Source of the DNA: Mugil cephalus
Taxonomy: Eukaryota; Chordata; Actinopteri; Mugiliformes; Mugilidae
Direction: 5' to 3'
Assembly (NCBI RefSeq): GCF_022458985.1
Contig: NC_061786.1
Span: 19,846,974 to 19,910,973, forward strand
Length of the DNA: 64,000 bases
Below, in pieces: positions 43,587-54,981 of the stretch (position 1 is the first letter of the stretch; each line of letters opens with the position of its first letter). The notes beneath the pieces are model-generated. The model saw only the letters and a list, made by a program, of their open reading frames with translations, was not told the DNA's origin and did no database searches. Both the position numbers and the translations under genes were made by a program.

Positions 43587-43638
43587 ATGACGGCTCAAAT
43601 ACTCATCGTATTTGTAGTTCGGTGTCAATTTTTTCAAG
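43587..43638 (+). pseudogene. Orphan V leader exon V31 (family Z, copy 1)
   Basis: An intact leader exon with donor (MTAQILIVFVVRCQFFQG, G|GTAAAG) but no V exon or RSS before the next gene. Compared with V46 at 55.6 kb, everything from 27 bp into the intron to beyond the V46 transposon relic is missing (junction about 43665-43680). A deletion remnant. Confidence 0.85.
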
Positions 43639-43679
43639 GTAAAGAACATTTAACCATGTATGATAGTATGGTATAGTAT

Positions 43680-44257
43680 TTGGGTGGGATCTGAAGTGTT
43701 TAAGCTGGACAACTTCAGTCAGGTGGGAAAGATGTGATATAAAGTATTTGAGACGAGTAGCAGTGACGCCAACTGAGACAAGACACAAGTATTTTTGATA
43801 GTAATGGCAAGTTGGACATGGGACGGGGTAATTGCAGCAGTTTTGAGAGACGATGGAAGATGGGTAGACATCAGGGAGGAATGTTTAATGTTGGTTGGTA
43901 GAGAGGACAAATAAGTGAGGCAAGCATACTGCATCACTGTAATTATCCTAAATCTTACCATGGTTCAAACTAATTTGTGTAGAAAGACTTGGGGATTATA
44001 ACAGGTTTTGTGTTTTCCAGCTTCCTTTCACTAGATGGCAGTACATCTTTAGTGATCCACTAACATGTGGTGGAAGCAGACTGGTTTTAAAGTTCAGAAA
44101 AGCAGGAAGCATAAACACATAACCCATCTTAAAAAGGTCGTGTTTCCCTGAGGGGAGGGTTTCCTCGGTTGAGGAGGTAGAAGTGCAGCATCTCATCATG
44201 GACTGTTATGAAAACTCAACTAGACTGATCTTAAACTCAGTCAGAAAACACAACATC
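43680..44257. other. Repeated S-array spacer
   Basis: Begins TGGGTGGGATCTGAAGTGTT; present again at about 50786 and 56488 and in longer form at about 62830-63300. No gene. GGCAAGTTGGACATGGGAC (about 43806-43824) is the apparent source of the filler at the V36 deletion. Confidence 0.6.
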
Positions 44258-44879
44258 ATGATCATCTTCTTCTGCATAGCCTCCAATGTTATACTGGTCT
44301 CAGGTAATGAAGTCTTAGTTCTTTTAAAAGGTGTATTTTATTGTTATTTTGCAGAAAGTCACGTATCTTAATTAATTAATTCTGGGATTAGAGAAATGTA
44401 AAATGCGTCCATGAGCATCCAGACATTCAAGAAAACTACCTTCATGTGATTGATAATTTCCATCCACATAATTTCCACAGGTTATCACATTAGACTAATG
44501 TCACAGGCATATGCTCAAAGTTACAGATTATTTTCTCATCTTCAATTAACGTGATTTTTACATATATATTTCTTCAACAGGTTCGTCTCACAGTGACCAA
44601 GTCCACCAAACTCCTGCTGACATTTACAAAGAATCCACAGAAAAAGAAGCTAAGATCCACTGTTCTCACAGTATTGATAGCTATTACCAGATCCTGTGGT
44701 ACAAGCAGACAAAAGGACAAATGCAGTTCTTGGGATACATGAATTATAACAACGGTTTTCCAGAGGAAGGGTTCAATGTGGAAATAAAAGGGGATGCAAA
44801 TAAAGACAAGAACTGCACATTAACAATTAAAGGACTCAGTCTGAACAGCAGTGCAGTGTACTTCTGTGCTGCTAGTTAC
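44258..44879 (+). CDS. TRBV: TRBV gene V32 (family S, subtype s4, copy 1)
   Basis: Leader exon 44258-44303 (MIIFFCIASNVILVSG), long intron (277 bp), V exon 44581-44879. FR1 GSSHSDQVHQTPADIYKEST, cysteine in KIHCSHSI, ILWYKQTKGQMQ, CDR2 NYNNGFPEEG, end YFCAASY. RSS CACAGTG 44880-44886, 22-bp spacer, ACAAAAACC 44909-44917. Open frame after splicing. Confidence 0.9.
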
Positions 44880-45216
44880 CACAGTGCTACATCTCACTGC
44901 TCCTCAATACAAAAACCTCCTCATCACTGACGTTCATCTCCTCCAGCTCACAGCTCCTTGCACCTGTATCATTTCCTTTGACAATGTGGAAGCACGTCTC
45001 TAATTAGACCTTCATTCTGAGTCAGGGGCTTGAAGTGGAGGTTTACATGAAGATGATGATGAGAAGGAAGAAATGACGCCACCCATCTACAGAGCACACG
45101 TTCACGTAGCTGATAGGAGGGTAAAGAGGAGGCTGGAAATAATCAGAGGAGCTGCTGATACTCTGAGAATATCTTCAGTAGTAACAGTGAACTTATTACA
45201 CAGCACAACAGACAGG

Positions 45217-45685
45217 ATGAAACTCATCTTATTAACCACTGCTCTCAACATTATCCTGGTCTCAGGTAATCCATCCTGAAGTTTTAAAAGATTTCAACTG
45301 TTCCCAATATTATCAGAAAAAAAAATATTATTAGTTGCAGACTTTTCCTCATTTTCATTTCTTATTTTTTGTCGTCTTTTCAACAGGCTCCTCTCTCAGT
45401 GTCCAAGTCCACCAGACTCCAGCTAATATTTACAGCGAACCAGAACAGACAGCCAAGATCTACTGCTCTCACAGTATTTCTAGCTACGATCGTATTCTCT
45501 GGTATAAGCAATTAGAAAACAGACAGCTACAATTCTTGGGATATGTGTATTTTAACAATGGATATCCTGAAACTGATTTTAATGTGGAAATGGAAGGAGG
45601 TGCATCCAAAGACCAGAACTGCACATTAACAATTAAAGACCTGGATGTGAACAGCAGTGCAGTGTACTTCTGTGCTGCTAGTTAC
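45217..45685 (+). CDS. TRBV: TRBV gene V33 (family S, subtype s5, copy 1)
   Basis: Leader exon 45217-45265 (MKLILLTTALNIILVSG), V exon 45387-45685. FR1 GSSLSVQVHQTPANIYSEPE, KIYCSHSI, LWYKQLENRQLQ, CDR2 YFNNGYPETD, end YFCAASY. RSS CACAGTG 45686-45692, 22-bp spacer, ACAAAAACC 45715-45723. Open frame. Confidence 0.91.
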
Positions 45686-46331
45686 CACAGTGCAACAAAC
45701 CACTGCTCCTCAATACAAAAACCTCATCACACAGTTTTCCTCTCTGCATTACAGCTCACAGTGTTTTGCACCTGGAATAAACCAACGCTGGTCTTCCATT
45801 TCTCAGAGATCAGATGTTATAATGGAAGGTTTCTCATGTGTAGCAATGCAACATTTAACCTGTAAGAAAGAGAGTTCTGATATTCAACATCACGTTAACA
45901 TAATCCGTGATGACTTAAACAGTTTCATATATGTGACAGTGTAGAATACCATCGAAATAAAACAACACTAACGGACTAGTAATCTCTTTAAACACATATC
46001 TGCATATTAATATCCAAAGTCTGTAGCACGGGACAAGATTTTACTGCAAGAAGATTTCTGGTTTCATTTTAACTCAAAGTTGATTTGACCAATCACAAGC
46101 AAGCACTAGATGGCAGTATATCTTTACAGACCAAGTGGTGTGTAGTGGAAGCTGATTGGTTTTAAAGTTTAGAAAAAGATGAAACCCCGAAGACACAAAC
46201 CATCTAAAAAAGACTGTTTCCCTGAGGGGAGGGTTTCCTCAGAGGAGGAGGTAGAAATGCAGCATATTATCACAGACTGTGATGAAAACTCAACTAGGCT
46301 GATCTTAAATTCAGTCAGAAAACACAACATC

Positions 46332-46377
46332 ATGATCATCTTCTTCTGTATAGCCTCCAATGTTATACTGGTCTCAG
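46332..46377 (+). pseudogene. Orphan V leader exon V34 (subtype s6) at duplication junction
   Basis: Leader exon MIIFFCIASNVILVSG with donor GTAATA. At about 46478-46492 the intron sequence ends in an A run and switches to the left end of the second R-Q-S block. Sister genes V43 and V49 keep the V exon here, so the segmental-duplication breakpoint cut this gene in two. Confidence 0.85.
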
Positions 46378-46738
46378 GTAATAAAACCTTAGATGTTTGT
46401 TTAAATAATCCATTTAGTTTCACACTATTAGCTCTAAAATATTAATTCTGGCATGAAAGAAATTGAATATGATGGGGAGTATATTAAAAAAAAAGGACAT
46501 TATAAAAGATTTAATAATACAAGAAACTATAAAATAAAATCTTTTGGTTTTTATTCAGTCTGCAGTGGTATGATAATGCTTTTCCCACATATTAATGTAA
46601 ATGATATCATCTTAAATTAACAGACGAAGAACAAGATGACTGATCATATGATCGGTTTCTGTCTCCTCCCCTGTAGGTCACCTCTGTAACATTCTCAGTC
46701 TCAGTCAGTTCAGAAATAAGGAGGAATATAAGGACATC

Positions 46739-47164
46739 ATGATCAACAGCGTCACTCTCCTGCTCCTCTGCTTCTCCTGTAGGTTTGAAAACTTAAACCA
46801 CTCTCTTAAATTTAATATATTGAAAATTTTTCTTCATGTTTTTTTACTTCTCTCAAACGCAGGTCGTTCACTGAGCATCAAAGTGCATCAGGATCCGCCG
46901 TCAGTATTAGAAAGTCTTCAAAGACCAGTCACAATCAGCTGCAACCATTCAGATGCATCATATTATACACACCTGTGGTACCAGAAGTCGACTGGAGACT
47001 CTGCCCTTAAACTCATCGGATATATTTCATATAAAAAGGAAGCCCTTGAGGATCAATTCAAAGACAATTTCAATGTGAGCGGAGATGGCTCGGTGAAATC
47101 TCAGCTTCACGTGCTGAAACTCAACGCGGGAGACAGTGGTGTTTATTTCTGTGCAGCTAGTAGG
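46739..47164 (+). CDS. TRBV: TRBV gene V35 (family R, copy 2)
   Basis: Leader exon 46739-46778, V exon 46863-47164. Differs from V26 mainly in CDR1 (SYYTHLWYQK for SYNRHLWYQK) and CDR2 (ISYKKEAL). RSS CACAGTG 47165-47171, 23-bp spacer, ACAAAAACC 47195-47203. Open frame. Confidence 0.92.
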
Positions 47165-47253
47165 CACAGTGACTCGGTTACCCTCCTCACCCTTACAAAA
47201 ACCCTCTCTGATAACCCACCACATGCATTAAGAAGCAAGTTGGACATGGGACA

Positions 47254-47658
47254 GCGCTGTCGTTCTGTTTAACAGGTGATTAGATCACAAGAAATCCTCT
47301 TTAAATTTCTCTGAAGTCAATTCTCTTCAAGCTCTTTTTCTTCTTTTTCATGCAGAACCCTCAAAGAACAGCGCTCATCAGACCCCCTCCGCTCTGATTG
47401 AGCATCCCGGAGCAGCGGTCCTGATAAACTGCAGTCATTCCAACTCCAACTTCGATATGATCCAGTGGTACAAACAGTCTCCAGGGAAACATGATATGGC
47501 TCTAATCGGCTACGCACGGTTTTCTTCTCAAGTCGTTGAGGAGGCGTTCAAAAACATCTACAACGTGACGGGCCACGGGAGCAGTCTGTCGTCTCTTTAC
47601 ATTCCCAAGCTGAGGGGGTCGGAGGACAGTGCCGTGTATTTCTGTGCTGCCAGCACGG
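47254..47658 (+). pseudogene. TRBV: TRBV gene V36 (family Q, copy 2), promoter and start codon deleted
   Basis: The 3' part of the leader exon (from CAGCGCTGTCGTTC to the donor at 47275) and the V exon 47356-47658 are intact and nearly equal to V27 (end YFCAAST). About 198 bp present before V27, including its ATG, are replaced by GCAAGTTGGACATGGGA (47235-47251). The ATG in this filler is out of frame, and no in-frame ATG precedes the V region. RSS CACAGTG 47659-47665, ACAAAAACC 47689-47697. It could still recombine; expression would need a new promoter. Confidence 0.83.
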
Positions 47659-47697
47659 CACAGTGCTGCACAAAGCCCTCCGAGCTCAACAAAAACC

Positions 47698-48539
47698 TTC
47701 TTCCCCTTCATTCACCAGCTGATGATAACAAAAACATAAACCACAGGACAGCTGGCTCAGCAGGAGACGGATCCATCGTTCTAATAACCGTTAGGGCTCA
47801 GCGTTACACCACAGAAAGTTCCTTCTCAACTCACAGACTCTGAATGCGGCACAAGAATGAAAGTTTCCTGCACGTGTCTGGGTTGACACCAAAGGTCGTG
47901 TTGATGAATTCAGGTTACGAATATGAAGATGTTTTAATCTGTGCATCAAGTTTAGATCTTAATGCATCTAATAGGGCATCATCAAAACGCAACAACATTT
48001 GAGGGTAGGGACAACACTGTCATTGTCTTTTCTGAAATGTTGGGTTTTGACCTTCGAGGCCATCGCAGCCTCACTTTGTAATGCTACACTGGTTTAAATG
48101 TATTTTCCTCTATGAAGCTTGATCTCAACTTTCCATCGTTGCAGTACTGATCAAAAACGCTTTGTCTTCAAGTGGATAAATGTTTAATTGGTCTGGTCTG
48201 AACTAAATTAACCAGATGAAAGTTTTTTTTGTTTTGTTTTTTGTCATATGAATTCCAAGTATTAAGAAAAATGTAAAAAGCCCAGGTAAAAAAAAATAAA
48301 TCAATAGCAAAAACTGAAGTTCATAATATTGTGTTGTTTTACGTTGGCTCTTATACTGTTTGTTATTTGCTGACAGTGTGTCTTTGCGTTCTTACACTGA
48401 CCCAGTGGTGTGTACTCGTAGCCGACAGGATGGTTTTCACAGTCAGAGGAGGAGGAGTCACAGTGACTCCACTCACCTCAACGCATGAAAACAAAAGCCA
48501 GAAACAAGTCCGACTTCAAATAACGTCACAAAACTCAAA
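47698..48539. other. Spacer, copy of 40.6-41.4 kb
   Basis: Near-identical to the spacer before V28, with small indels (for example GTTTTGTTTTTTGTC near 48229). AACGTCA at 48522-48528. No gene. Confidence 0.55.
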
Positions 48540-48999
48540 ATGATCTGGCTCGTAGTCTTCTGCATAACTTTGAACGTCCTGCTGGTTTCAGGTAATGAAC
48601 ATGAGATTTAAAGAAAGGTATCAGGTGTTGAAAGTAACGACAGAACAGAAGGCTCATCCTTGTTGTGATACATTCATATCTAATGTTGTCTTCTACACAG
48701 GATCCTCTCTGAGTGACCAGGTTTACCAGAAGCCATCTGACATCCACAGAAATCTAAGAGAAAATGCCATTATGAGCTGTTCACACAGCATTCAAAACCA
48801 TGATCAGATCCTCTGGTACAAACAGTTAAAGAACAACCAGATGCAGCTCCTGGGATACATGGTAGGAGGCACTGGGTTTCCAGAGGATGGACTGAATGTG
48901 GAGATAAAAGGGGATGCAAATAAAGGCAAGAACTGCACATTAACAATTAAAGACCTGGATGTGAACAGCAGTGCAGTGTACTTCTGTGCTGCTAGATAC
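48540..48999 (+). CDS. TRBV: TRBV gene V37 (family S, subtype s1, copy 2)
   Basis: Leader exon 48540-48591 (MIWLVVFCITLNVLLVSG), V exon 48701-48999. V28-like, but ends YFCAARY: the usual AGT codon is AGA, changing the CDR3 base. RSS CACAGTG 49000-49006, 22-bp spacer, ACAAAAACC 49029-49037. Open frame. Confidence 0.91.
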
Positions 49000-49310
49000 C
49001 ACAGTGCTACATCTCACTGCTCCTCAATACAAAAACCTCCTCATCACTGACGTTCATCTCCTACAGCTCACAGCTCCTCGCACCTGTATCACTTCCTTTA
49101 ATTAGACCTTCATTCTGAGCCAGGGGCTTGTAGTAGAGGTTTACATGAAGATGATGACAAGAGGGAAGAAATGACGCCACCCATCTACAGAGCACACGTT
49201 CACGTAGCTGATAGGAGGGTAAAGAGGAGGCTGGAAATAATCAGAGGAGCTGCTGATACTCTGAGAATATCTTCAGTAGTAACAGTGAACTTATCATAGA
49301 AACAGACAGG

Positions 49311-49778
49311 ATGAAACTCATTTTACTAACCACTGCTCTCAACATTGTCCTGGTCTCAGGTAATCCACAAAAAGTTTCAAAAGATTTCTGCTATTTGCAA
49401 CTAATAATATTTTATCTGATAACATTGCTGACTTTTCCTCATTTTCATTTATTGTTTTCTTTTGTCGTCTTTTCAACAGGCTCCTCTCTCAGCGACCAAG
49501 TCCACCAGACTCCAGCTAATATTCACAGCGAACCAGATGAGACAGCCAAGATCTACTGTTCTCACAGTAGTTCTACCTATGACCGTATTCTCTGGTATAA
49601 GCAATTACACAACAGACAGCTACAATTCTTGGGATATGTGGATACTATTAATGGATATCCTGAAGCTGATTTTAATGGGAAGATAGAAGGAAGTGCATCC
49701 AAAAACAAGAACTGCACATTAACAATTAAAGACCTGGATGTGAACAGCAGTGCAGTGTACTTCTGTGCTGCTAGATAC
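49311..49778 (+). CDS. TRBV: TRBV gene V38 (family S, subtype s2, copy 2)
   Basis: Leader exon 49311-49359, V exon 49480-49778 with acceptor CAACAG|GCTCC (V29 has TTTCC). FR1 GSSLSDQVHQTPANIHSEPD, CDR1 SSTYDRILWYKQ, end YFCAARY as in V37. RSS CACAGTG 49779-49785, 22-bp spacer, ACAAAAACC 49808-49816. Open frame; leader and V exon are also open through the intron. Confidence 0.91.
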
Positions 49779-50037
49779 CACAGTGCTACATCTCACTGCT
49801 CCTCAATACAAAAACCTCCTCATCACAGCTCTTGGCCTCCTGCACCTGTTTGTCTTCTCCAGTCTATCAATATCTGGATCTTTATACTGAACCATTGTTG
49901 TCATGTCAGAAGAGGAGGACGCACAATGACACCACCCACATAAAGACTGGGGAGGGTTTAGTTCAGAAAGAAGCTTGGAAACATTACAACTGCTTCATTC
50001 GTTGCAGCAACACAATTACTATTGTATTAAATACAAA

Positions 50038-50496
50038 ATGATCGTATTATTCCTTTATATTAGTTTTAACTCTGTCCTGGTTTCAGGTAAAGTCATCAAC
50101 ATTTTATTTTATTTTACATTCTTAATATTAATTTTTTTTCCATTTCAGCTGCTGTCATTTTGTGTTATCTGTGATTTTTTTATCTTTAATTTTCCAACAG
50201 GTTCCTCTTTCAGTGATAAAGTCCACCAGACTCCAGCTGACATGTATAAAAATACTGGAGAAGAAGCTAAAATCTACTGTTCACACAGTATAATCAGCTA
50301 TGATAGAATCCTCTGGTACAAACAGTCAAAAGGACAAATGTAGTTCCTGGGATACATGTTTCTAGGCAAAGGAAACTCAGAGAATGAAACCGTTGTGAAG
50401 ATAGACGGGGGTGCAGATAAAGACCAGAACTGCATATTAATAATCGAAAAACTCGACCTGAGCAGCAGTGCAGTGTACTTCTGTGCTGCTAGTTAC
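50038..50496 (+). pseudogene. TRBV: TRBV gene V39 (family S, subtype s3, copy 2), stop in FR2
   Basis: Leader exon 50038-50086, V exon 50201-50496. The codon after SKGQM is TAG (50341-50343) where V30 and V45 have CAG. The rest is open: FR3 NCILIIEKLDLSSSAVYFC, end CAASY. RSS CACAGTG 50497-50503, ACAAAAACC 50526-50534. Inactivated by a single base change. Confidence 0.9.
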
Positions 50497-50689
50497 CACA
50501 GTGCTACAAACCACTGCTCCTCAATACAAAAACCTCCTCATCACACACTCGCATGCACCTGCACTCTAACCAGTCTGAAGCTTTTTACTGACTACAATCA
50601 GGGATCAAAATGGGAGGTCCTTATGTTTGCCAGCCCACACCTTCTCAGTTATAGGTAGCAGTGTCAGCATCTCATTGCAGGCTGTCATC

Positions 50690-50741
50690 ATGACGGCTCA
50701 AATACTCATCGTATTTGTAGTTTGGTGTCAATTTTTTCAAG
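50690..50741 (+). pseudogene. Orphan V leader exon V40 (family Z, copy 2)
   Basis: Same leader as V31 (MTAQILIVFVVWCQFFQG) with donor and the same downstream deletion junction, so it was already an orphan when the block was duplicated. Confidence 0.85.
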
Positions 50742-51360
50742 GTAAAGAACATTTAACCATGTATGATAGTATGGTATAGTATTTGGGTGGGATCTGAAGT
50801 GTTTAAGCTGGACAACTTCAGTCAGGTGGGAAAGATGTGATATAAAGTATTTGAGACGAGTAGCAGTGATGCCAACTGAGACAAGACACAAGTATTTTTG
50901 ATAGAAACAGCAAGTTAGACATGGGACGGGGTAATTGCAGCAGTTTTGAGAGACGATGGAAGATGGGTAGACATCAGGGAGGAATGTTTAATGTTGGTTG
51001 GTAGAGAGGACAAATAAGTGAGGCAAGCATACTGCATCACTGCAATTATCCTAAATCTTACCATGGTTCAAACTAATTTGTGTAGAAAGACTTGGGGATT
51101 ATAACAGGTTTTGTGTTTTCCAGCTTCCTTTCACTAGATGGCACTACATCTTTAGTGATCCACTAACATGTGGTGGAAGCAGATTGGTTTTAAAGTTCAG
51201 AAAAGGAGGAAGCATAAAGACACAACCCATCTTAAAAAGGTCGTGTTTCCCTGAGGGGAGGGTTTCCTCGGTTGAGGAGGTAGAAATGCAGCATCTCATC
51301 ATGGACTGTGATGAAAACTCAACGAGACTGATCTTAAACTCAGTCAGAAAACACAACATC

Positions 51361-51983
51361 ATGATCATCTTCTTCTGCATAGCCTCCAATGTTATACTGG
51401 TCTCAGGTAATGAAGTCTTAGTTCTTTTAAATAGTGTATTTTATTGTTATTTTGCAGAAAAGTCACGCATCTTAATTAATTAATTCTGGGATTAGAGAAA
51501 TGTAAAATGCGTCCATGAGCATCCAGAGATTCAAGAAAACTACCTTCATGTGATTGATAATTTCCATCCACATAATTTCCACAGGTTATCACATTAGACT
51601 AATGTCACAGGCATATGCTCAAAGTTACAGATTATTTTCTCATCTTCAATTAACGTGATTTTTACATATATATTTCTTCAACAGGTTCGTCTCACAGTGA
51701 CCAAGTCCACCAAACTCCTGCTGATATTTACAAAGAATCCACAGAAAAAGAAGCTAAGATCTACTGTTCTCACAGTATTGATAGCTATTACCAGATCCTG
51801 TGGTACAAGCAGACAGAAGGACAAATGCAGTTCTTGGGATACATGAATTATAACAACGGTTTTCCAGAGGAAGGGTTCAATGTGGAAATAAAAGGGGATG
51901 CAAATAAAGACAAGAACTGCACATTAACAATTAAAGGACTCAGTCTGAACAGCAGTGCAGTGTACTTCTGTGCTGCTAGTAAC
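51361..51983 (+). CDS. TRBV: TRBV gene V41 (family S, subtype s4, copy 2)
   Basis: Leader exon 51361-51406, V exon 51685-51983. Close to V32, with KIYCSHSI for KIHCSHSI, KQTEGQMQ in FR2 and end YFCAASN. RSS CACAGTG 51984-51990, 22-bp spacer, ACAAAAACC 52013-52021. Open frame after splicing. Confidence 0.9.
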
Positions 51984-52305
51984 CACAGTGCTACATCTCA
52001 CTGCTCCTCAATACAAAAACCTCCTCATCACTGATGTTCACAGCTCCTTGCACCTGTATCACTTCCTTTGACAATGTGGAAGCACGTCTCTAATTAGACC
52101 TTCATTCTGAGTCAGGGGCTTGAAGTGGAGGTTTACATGAAGATGATGATGAGAAGGAAGAAATGACGCCCCCATCTACAGAGCACACGTTCACGTAGCT
52201 GATAGGAGGGTAAAGAGGAGGCTGGAAATAATCAGAGGAGCTGCTGATACTCTGAGAATATCTTCAGTAGTAACAGTGAACTTATTACACAGCACAACAG
52301 ACAGG

Positions 52306-52774
52306 ATGAAACTCATCTTATTAACCACTGCTCTCAACATTATCCTGGTCTCAGGTAATCCATCCTGAAGTTTTAAAAGATTTCAACTGTTACCAATATT
52401 ATCAGAAAAAAAAATATTATTAGTTGCAGACTTTTCCTCATTTTCATTTCTTATTTTTTGTCGTCTTTTCAACAGTTTCCTCTCTCAGTGTCCAAGTCCA
52501 CCAGACTCCAGCCAATATTTACAGCAAACCAGAACAGACAGCCAAGATCTACTGTTCTCACAGTAGTTCTAGCTACGATCGTATTCTCTGGTATAAGCAA
52601 TTAGAAAACAGACAACTACAATTCTTGGGATATGTGTATTTTAACAATGGATATCCTGAAACTGATTTTAATGTGGAAATAGATGGAGGTGCATCTAAAG
52701 ACCAGAACTGCACATTAACAATTAAAGACCTGGATGTGAACAGCAGTGCAGTGTACTTCTGTGCTGCTAGTTAC
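52306..52774 (+). CDS. TRBV: TRBV gene V42 (family S, subtype s5, copy 2)
   Basis: Leader exon 52306-52354, V exon 52476-52774 (acceptor CAACAG|TTTCC). FR1 VSSLSVQVHQTPANIYSKPE, CDR1 SSSYDRILWYKQ, CDR2 YFNNGYPETD. RSS CACAGTG 52775-52781, ACAAAAACC 52804-52812. Open frame. Confidence 0.91.
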
Positions 52775-52812
52775 CACAGTGCTACAAACCACTGCTCCTC
52801 AATACAAAAACC

Positions 52813-53422
52813 TCATCACACAGTTTTCATCTGTGCATTACAGCTCACAGCCTCCTGCACCTGGAATAAACCAACGCTGGTCTTCCATTTCTCAGAGATC
52901 AGATGTTGTAATGGAAGGTTTCTCATGTGTAGCAATGCAACATTTAACCTGTAAGAAAGAGTAGTCTCTGATATTCAACATCACGTTAACATAATCCGTG
53001 ATGACTTACACAGTTTCATATATGTGACAGTGTAGGATACCATCGAAACAAAACAACACTAACGGACTAGTAATCTCTTTAAACACATATCTGCATATTA
53101 ATATCCAGAATCTGTAGCACGGGACAAGATTTTACTGCAAGAAGATTTCTGGTTTCATTTGTACTCAAAGTTGATTTGACCAATCACAAGCAAGCACTAG
53201 GTGGCACTATATCTTTACAGACCAAGTGGTGTGTAGTGGAAGCTGATTGGTTTTAAAGTTTAGAAAAGGATGGAGCACAAAGACACAAACCATCTAAAAA
53301 AAGACTGTTTCCCTGAGGGGAGGGTTTCCTCAGAGGAGGAGGTAGAAATGCAGCATATTATCATGGACTGTGATGAAACCTCAACTAGACTGATCTTAAA
53401 TTCAGTCAGAAAACACAACATC
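52813..53422. other. Spacer, copy of 45.7-46.3 kb
   Basis: Repeated a third time at 58530-59139. No gene recognised. Confidence 0.5.
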
Positions 53423-53936
53423 ATGATCATCTTCTTCTGCATAGCCTTCAATGTTATACTGGTCTCAGGTAATAAAACCTTAGATGTTTGTTTAAATAAT
53501 CCATTTAGTTTCACACTATTAGCTCTAAAATATTAATTCTGGCATGAAAGAAATTGAAAATGATGGGGAGTATACTCTCACTGTATCTAATCATTTGCTC
53601 TCATTCTCAGTGTGATTGTTTGGATTTTATTTTTTAACAGGTTCCTCTTTCATTGACCAAGTCCACCAGACTCCTGCCGACATTTACAAAGAACCCAGAC
53701 AAGAAGCTAAAATCTACTGCTCTCACAGTATTAATAACTATGATCGAATTCTGTGGTACAAGCAGAAAAAAGAAGAAATGCAGTTGTTAGGATATATGAA
53801 TTTTCTGAGTCCTACTCTAGAGAAAGGATTTAATGTGAAGATAGAAGGGAGTGGATCTAAAGACCGGAACTGCACATTAACAATTAAAGGGCTCGTGCTG
53901 AACAGCAGTGCAGTGTACTTCTGTGCTGCTAGTTAC
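53423..53936 (+). CDS. TRBV: TRBV gene V43 (family S, subtype s6, copy 2)
   Basis: Leader exon 53423-53468 (MIIFFCIAFNVILVSG), V exon 53641-53936. FR1 GSSFIDQVHQTPADIYKEPR, KIYCSHSI, LWYKQKKEEMQ, CDR2 NFLSPTLEKG, end YFCAASY. RSS CACAGTG 53937-53943, 22-bp spacer, ACAAAAACC 53966-53974. Open. Its whole structure shows what V34 lost. Confidence 0.91.
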
Positions 53937-54255
53937 CACAGTGCTACATCTCACTGCTCCTCAATACAAAAACCTCCTCATCACTGACGTTCACAGCTCA
54001 CAGCTCCTTGCACCTGTATCACTTCCTTTGACAATGTGGAAGCACGTCTCTAATTAGACCTTCATTCTGAGTCAGGTGCTTATAGTAGAGGAAGATGATG
54101 AAAGGGAAGAAATGACGCCACCCATCTACAGAGCACACGTTCACATAGCTGATAGGAGGGTAAAGAGGAGGCTGGAAATAATCAGAGGAGCTGCTGATAC
54201 TCTGAGAATATCTTCAGTAGTAACAGTGAACTTATTACACAGCACAACAGACAGG

Positions 54256-54722
54256 ATGAAACTCATCTTATTAACCACTGCTCTCAATATTGTCCTGGTC
54301 TCAGGTAATCCATCCTGAAGTTTCAAAAGATTTTAACTGTTGCTAATGTTATCAGAAAAAAATATTATTAGTTGCAGACTTTTCCTCATTTTCATTTCTT
54401 ATTTTTTGTCGTCTTTTCAACAGTTTCCTCTCTCAGTGTCCAAGTCCACCAGACTCCAGCCAATATTTACAGCAAACCAGAAGAGACAGCCAAGATCTAC
54501 TGTTCTCACAGTAGTTCTAGCCATGATAATATTCTCTGGTATAAGCAATTAGAAAACAGACAGCTACAATTCTTGGGATATATGTCTTATAACGATGGAT
54601 ATCCTGAAGCTGATTTTAATGTGGAAATGGAAGGAAGTGCATCTAAAGACCAGAACTGCACATTGACAATTAAAGGGCTCATGCTGAACAGCAGTGCAGT
54701 GTACTTCTGTGCTGCTAGTAAC
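54256..54722 (+). CDS. TRBV: TRBV gene V44 (family S, s5 with s2-type 3' flank)
   Basis: Leader exon 54256-54304, V exon 54424-54722. The 5' part follows V42 (VSSLSVQVHQTPANIYSKPE); FR3 follows the s4/s6 form (IKGLMLNSSAVYFC). After the RSS the flank is that of s2 genes (CACAGCTCTTGGCCTCCTGC), so the gene is a recombinant. RSS CACAGTG 54723-54729, ACAAAAACC 54752-54760. Open, ends CAASN. Confidence 0.9.
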
Positions 54723-54981
54723 CACAGTGCTACATCTCACTGCTCCTCAATACAAAAACCTCCTCATCACAGCTCTTGGCCTCCTGCACCTGTTTGTCTT
54801 CTCCAGTCTATCAATATCTGGATCTTTATACTGAACCATTGTTGTCATGTCACAAGAGGAGGACGCACAATGACACCACCCACATAAAGACTGGGGAGGG
54901 TTTAGTTCAGAAAGAAGCTTGGAAACATTACAACTGCTTCATTCGTTGCAGCAACACAATAACTATTGTATTAAACACAAA

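Larger units (their letters stand above)
46492..54000. repeat. Second copy of the R-Q-S V block (segmental duplication)
   Basis: Matches the 39227-46478 block with offsets of 7269 (V26/V35), then about 7087-7104 for the later genes; the step comes from the V36 promoter deletion. V35-V43 correspond one to one to V26-V34. Coding copies differ at a few positions only, so the event is recent or the copies have been homogenised. Confidence 0.85.
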
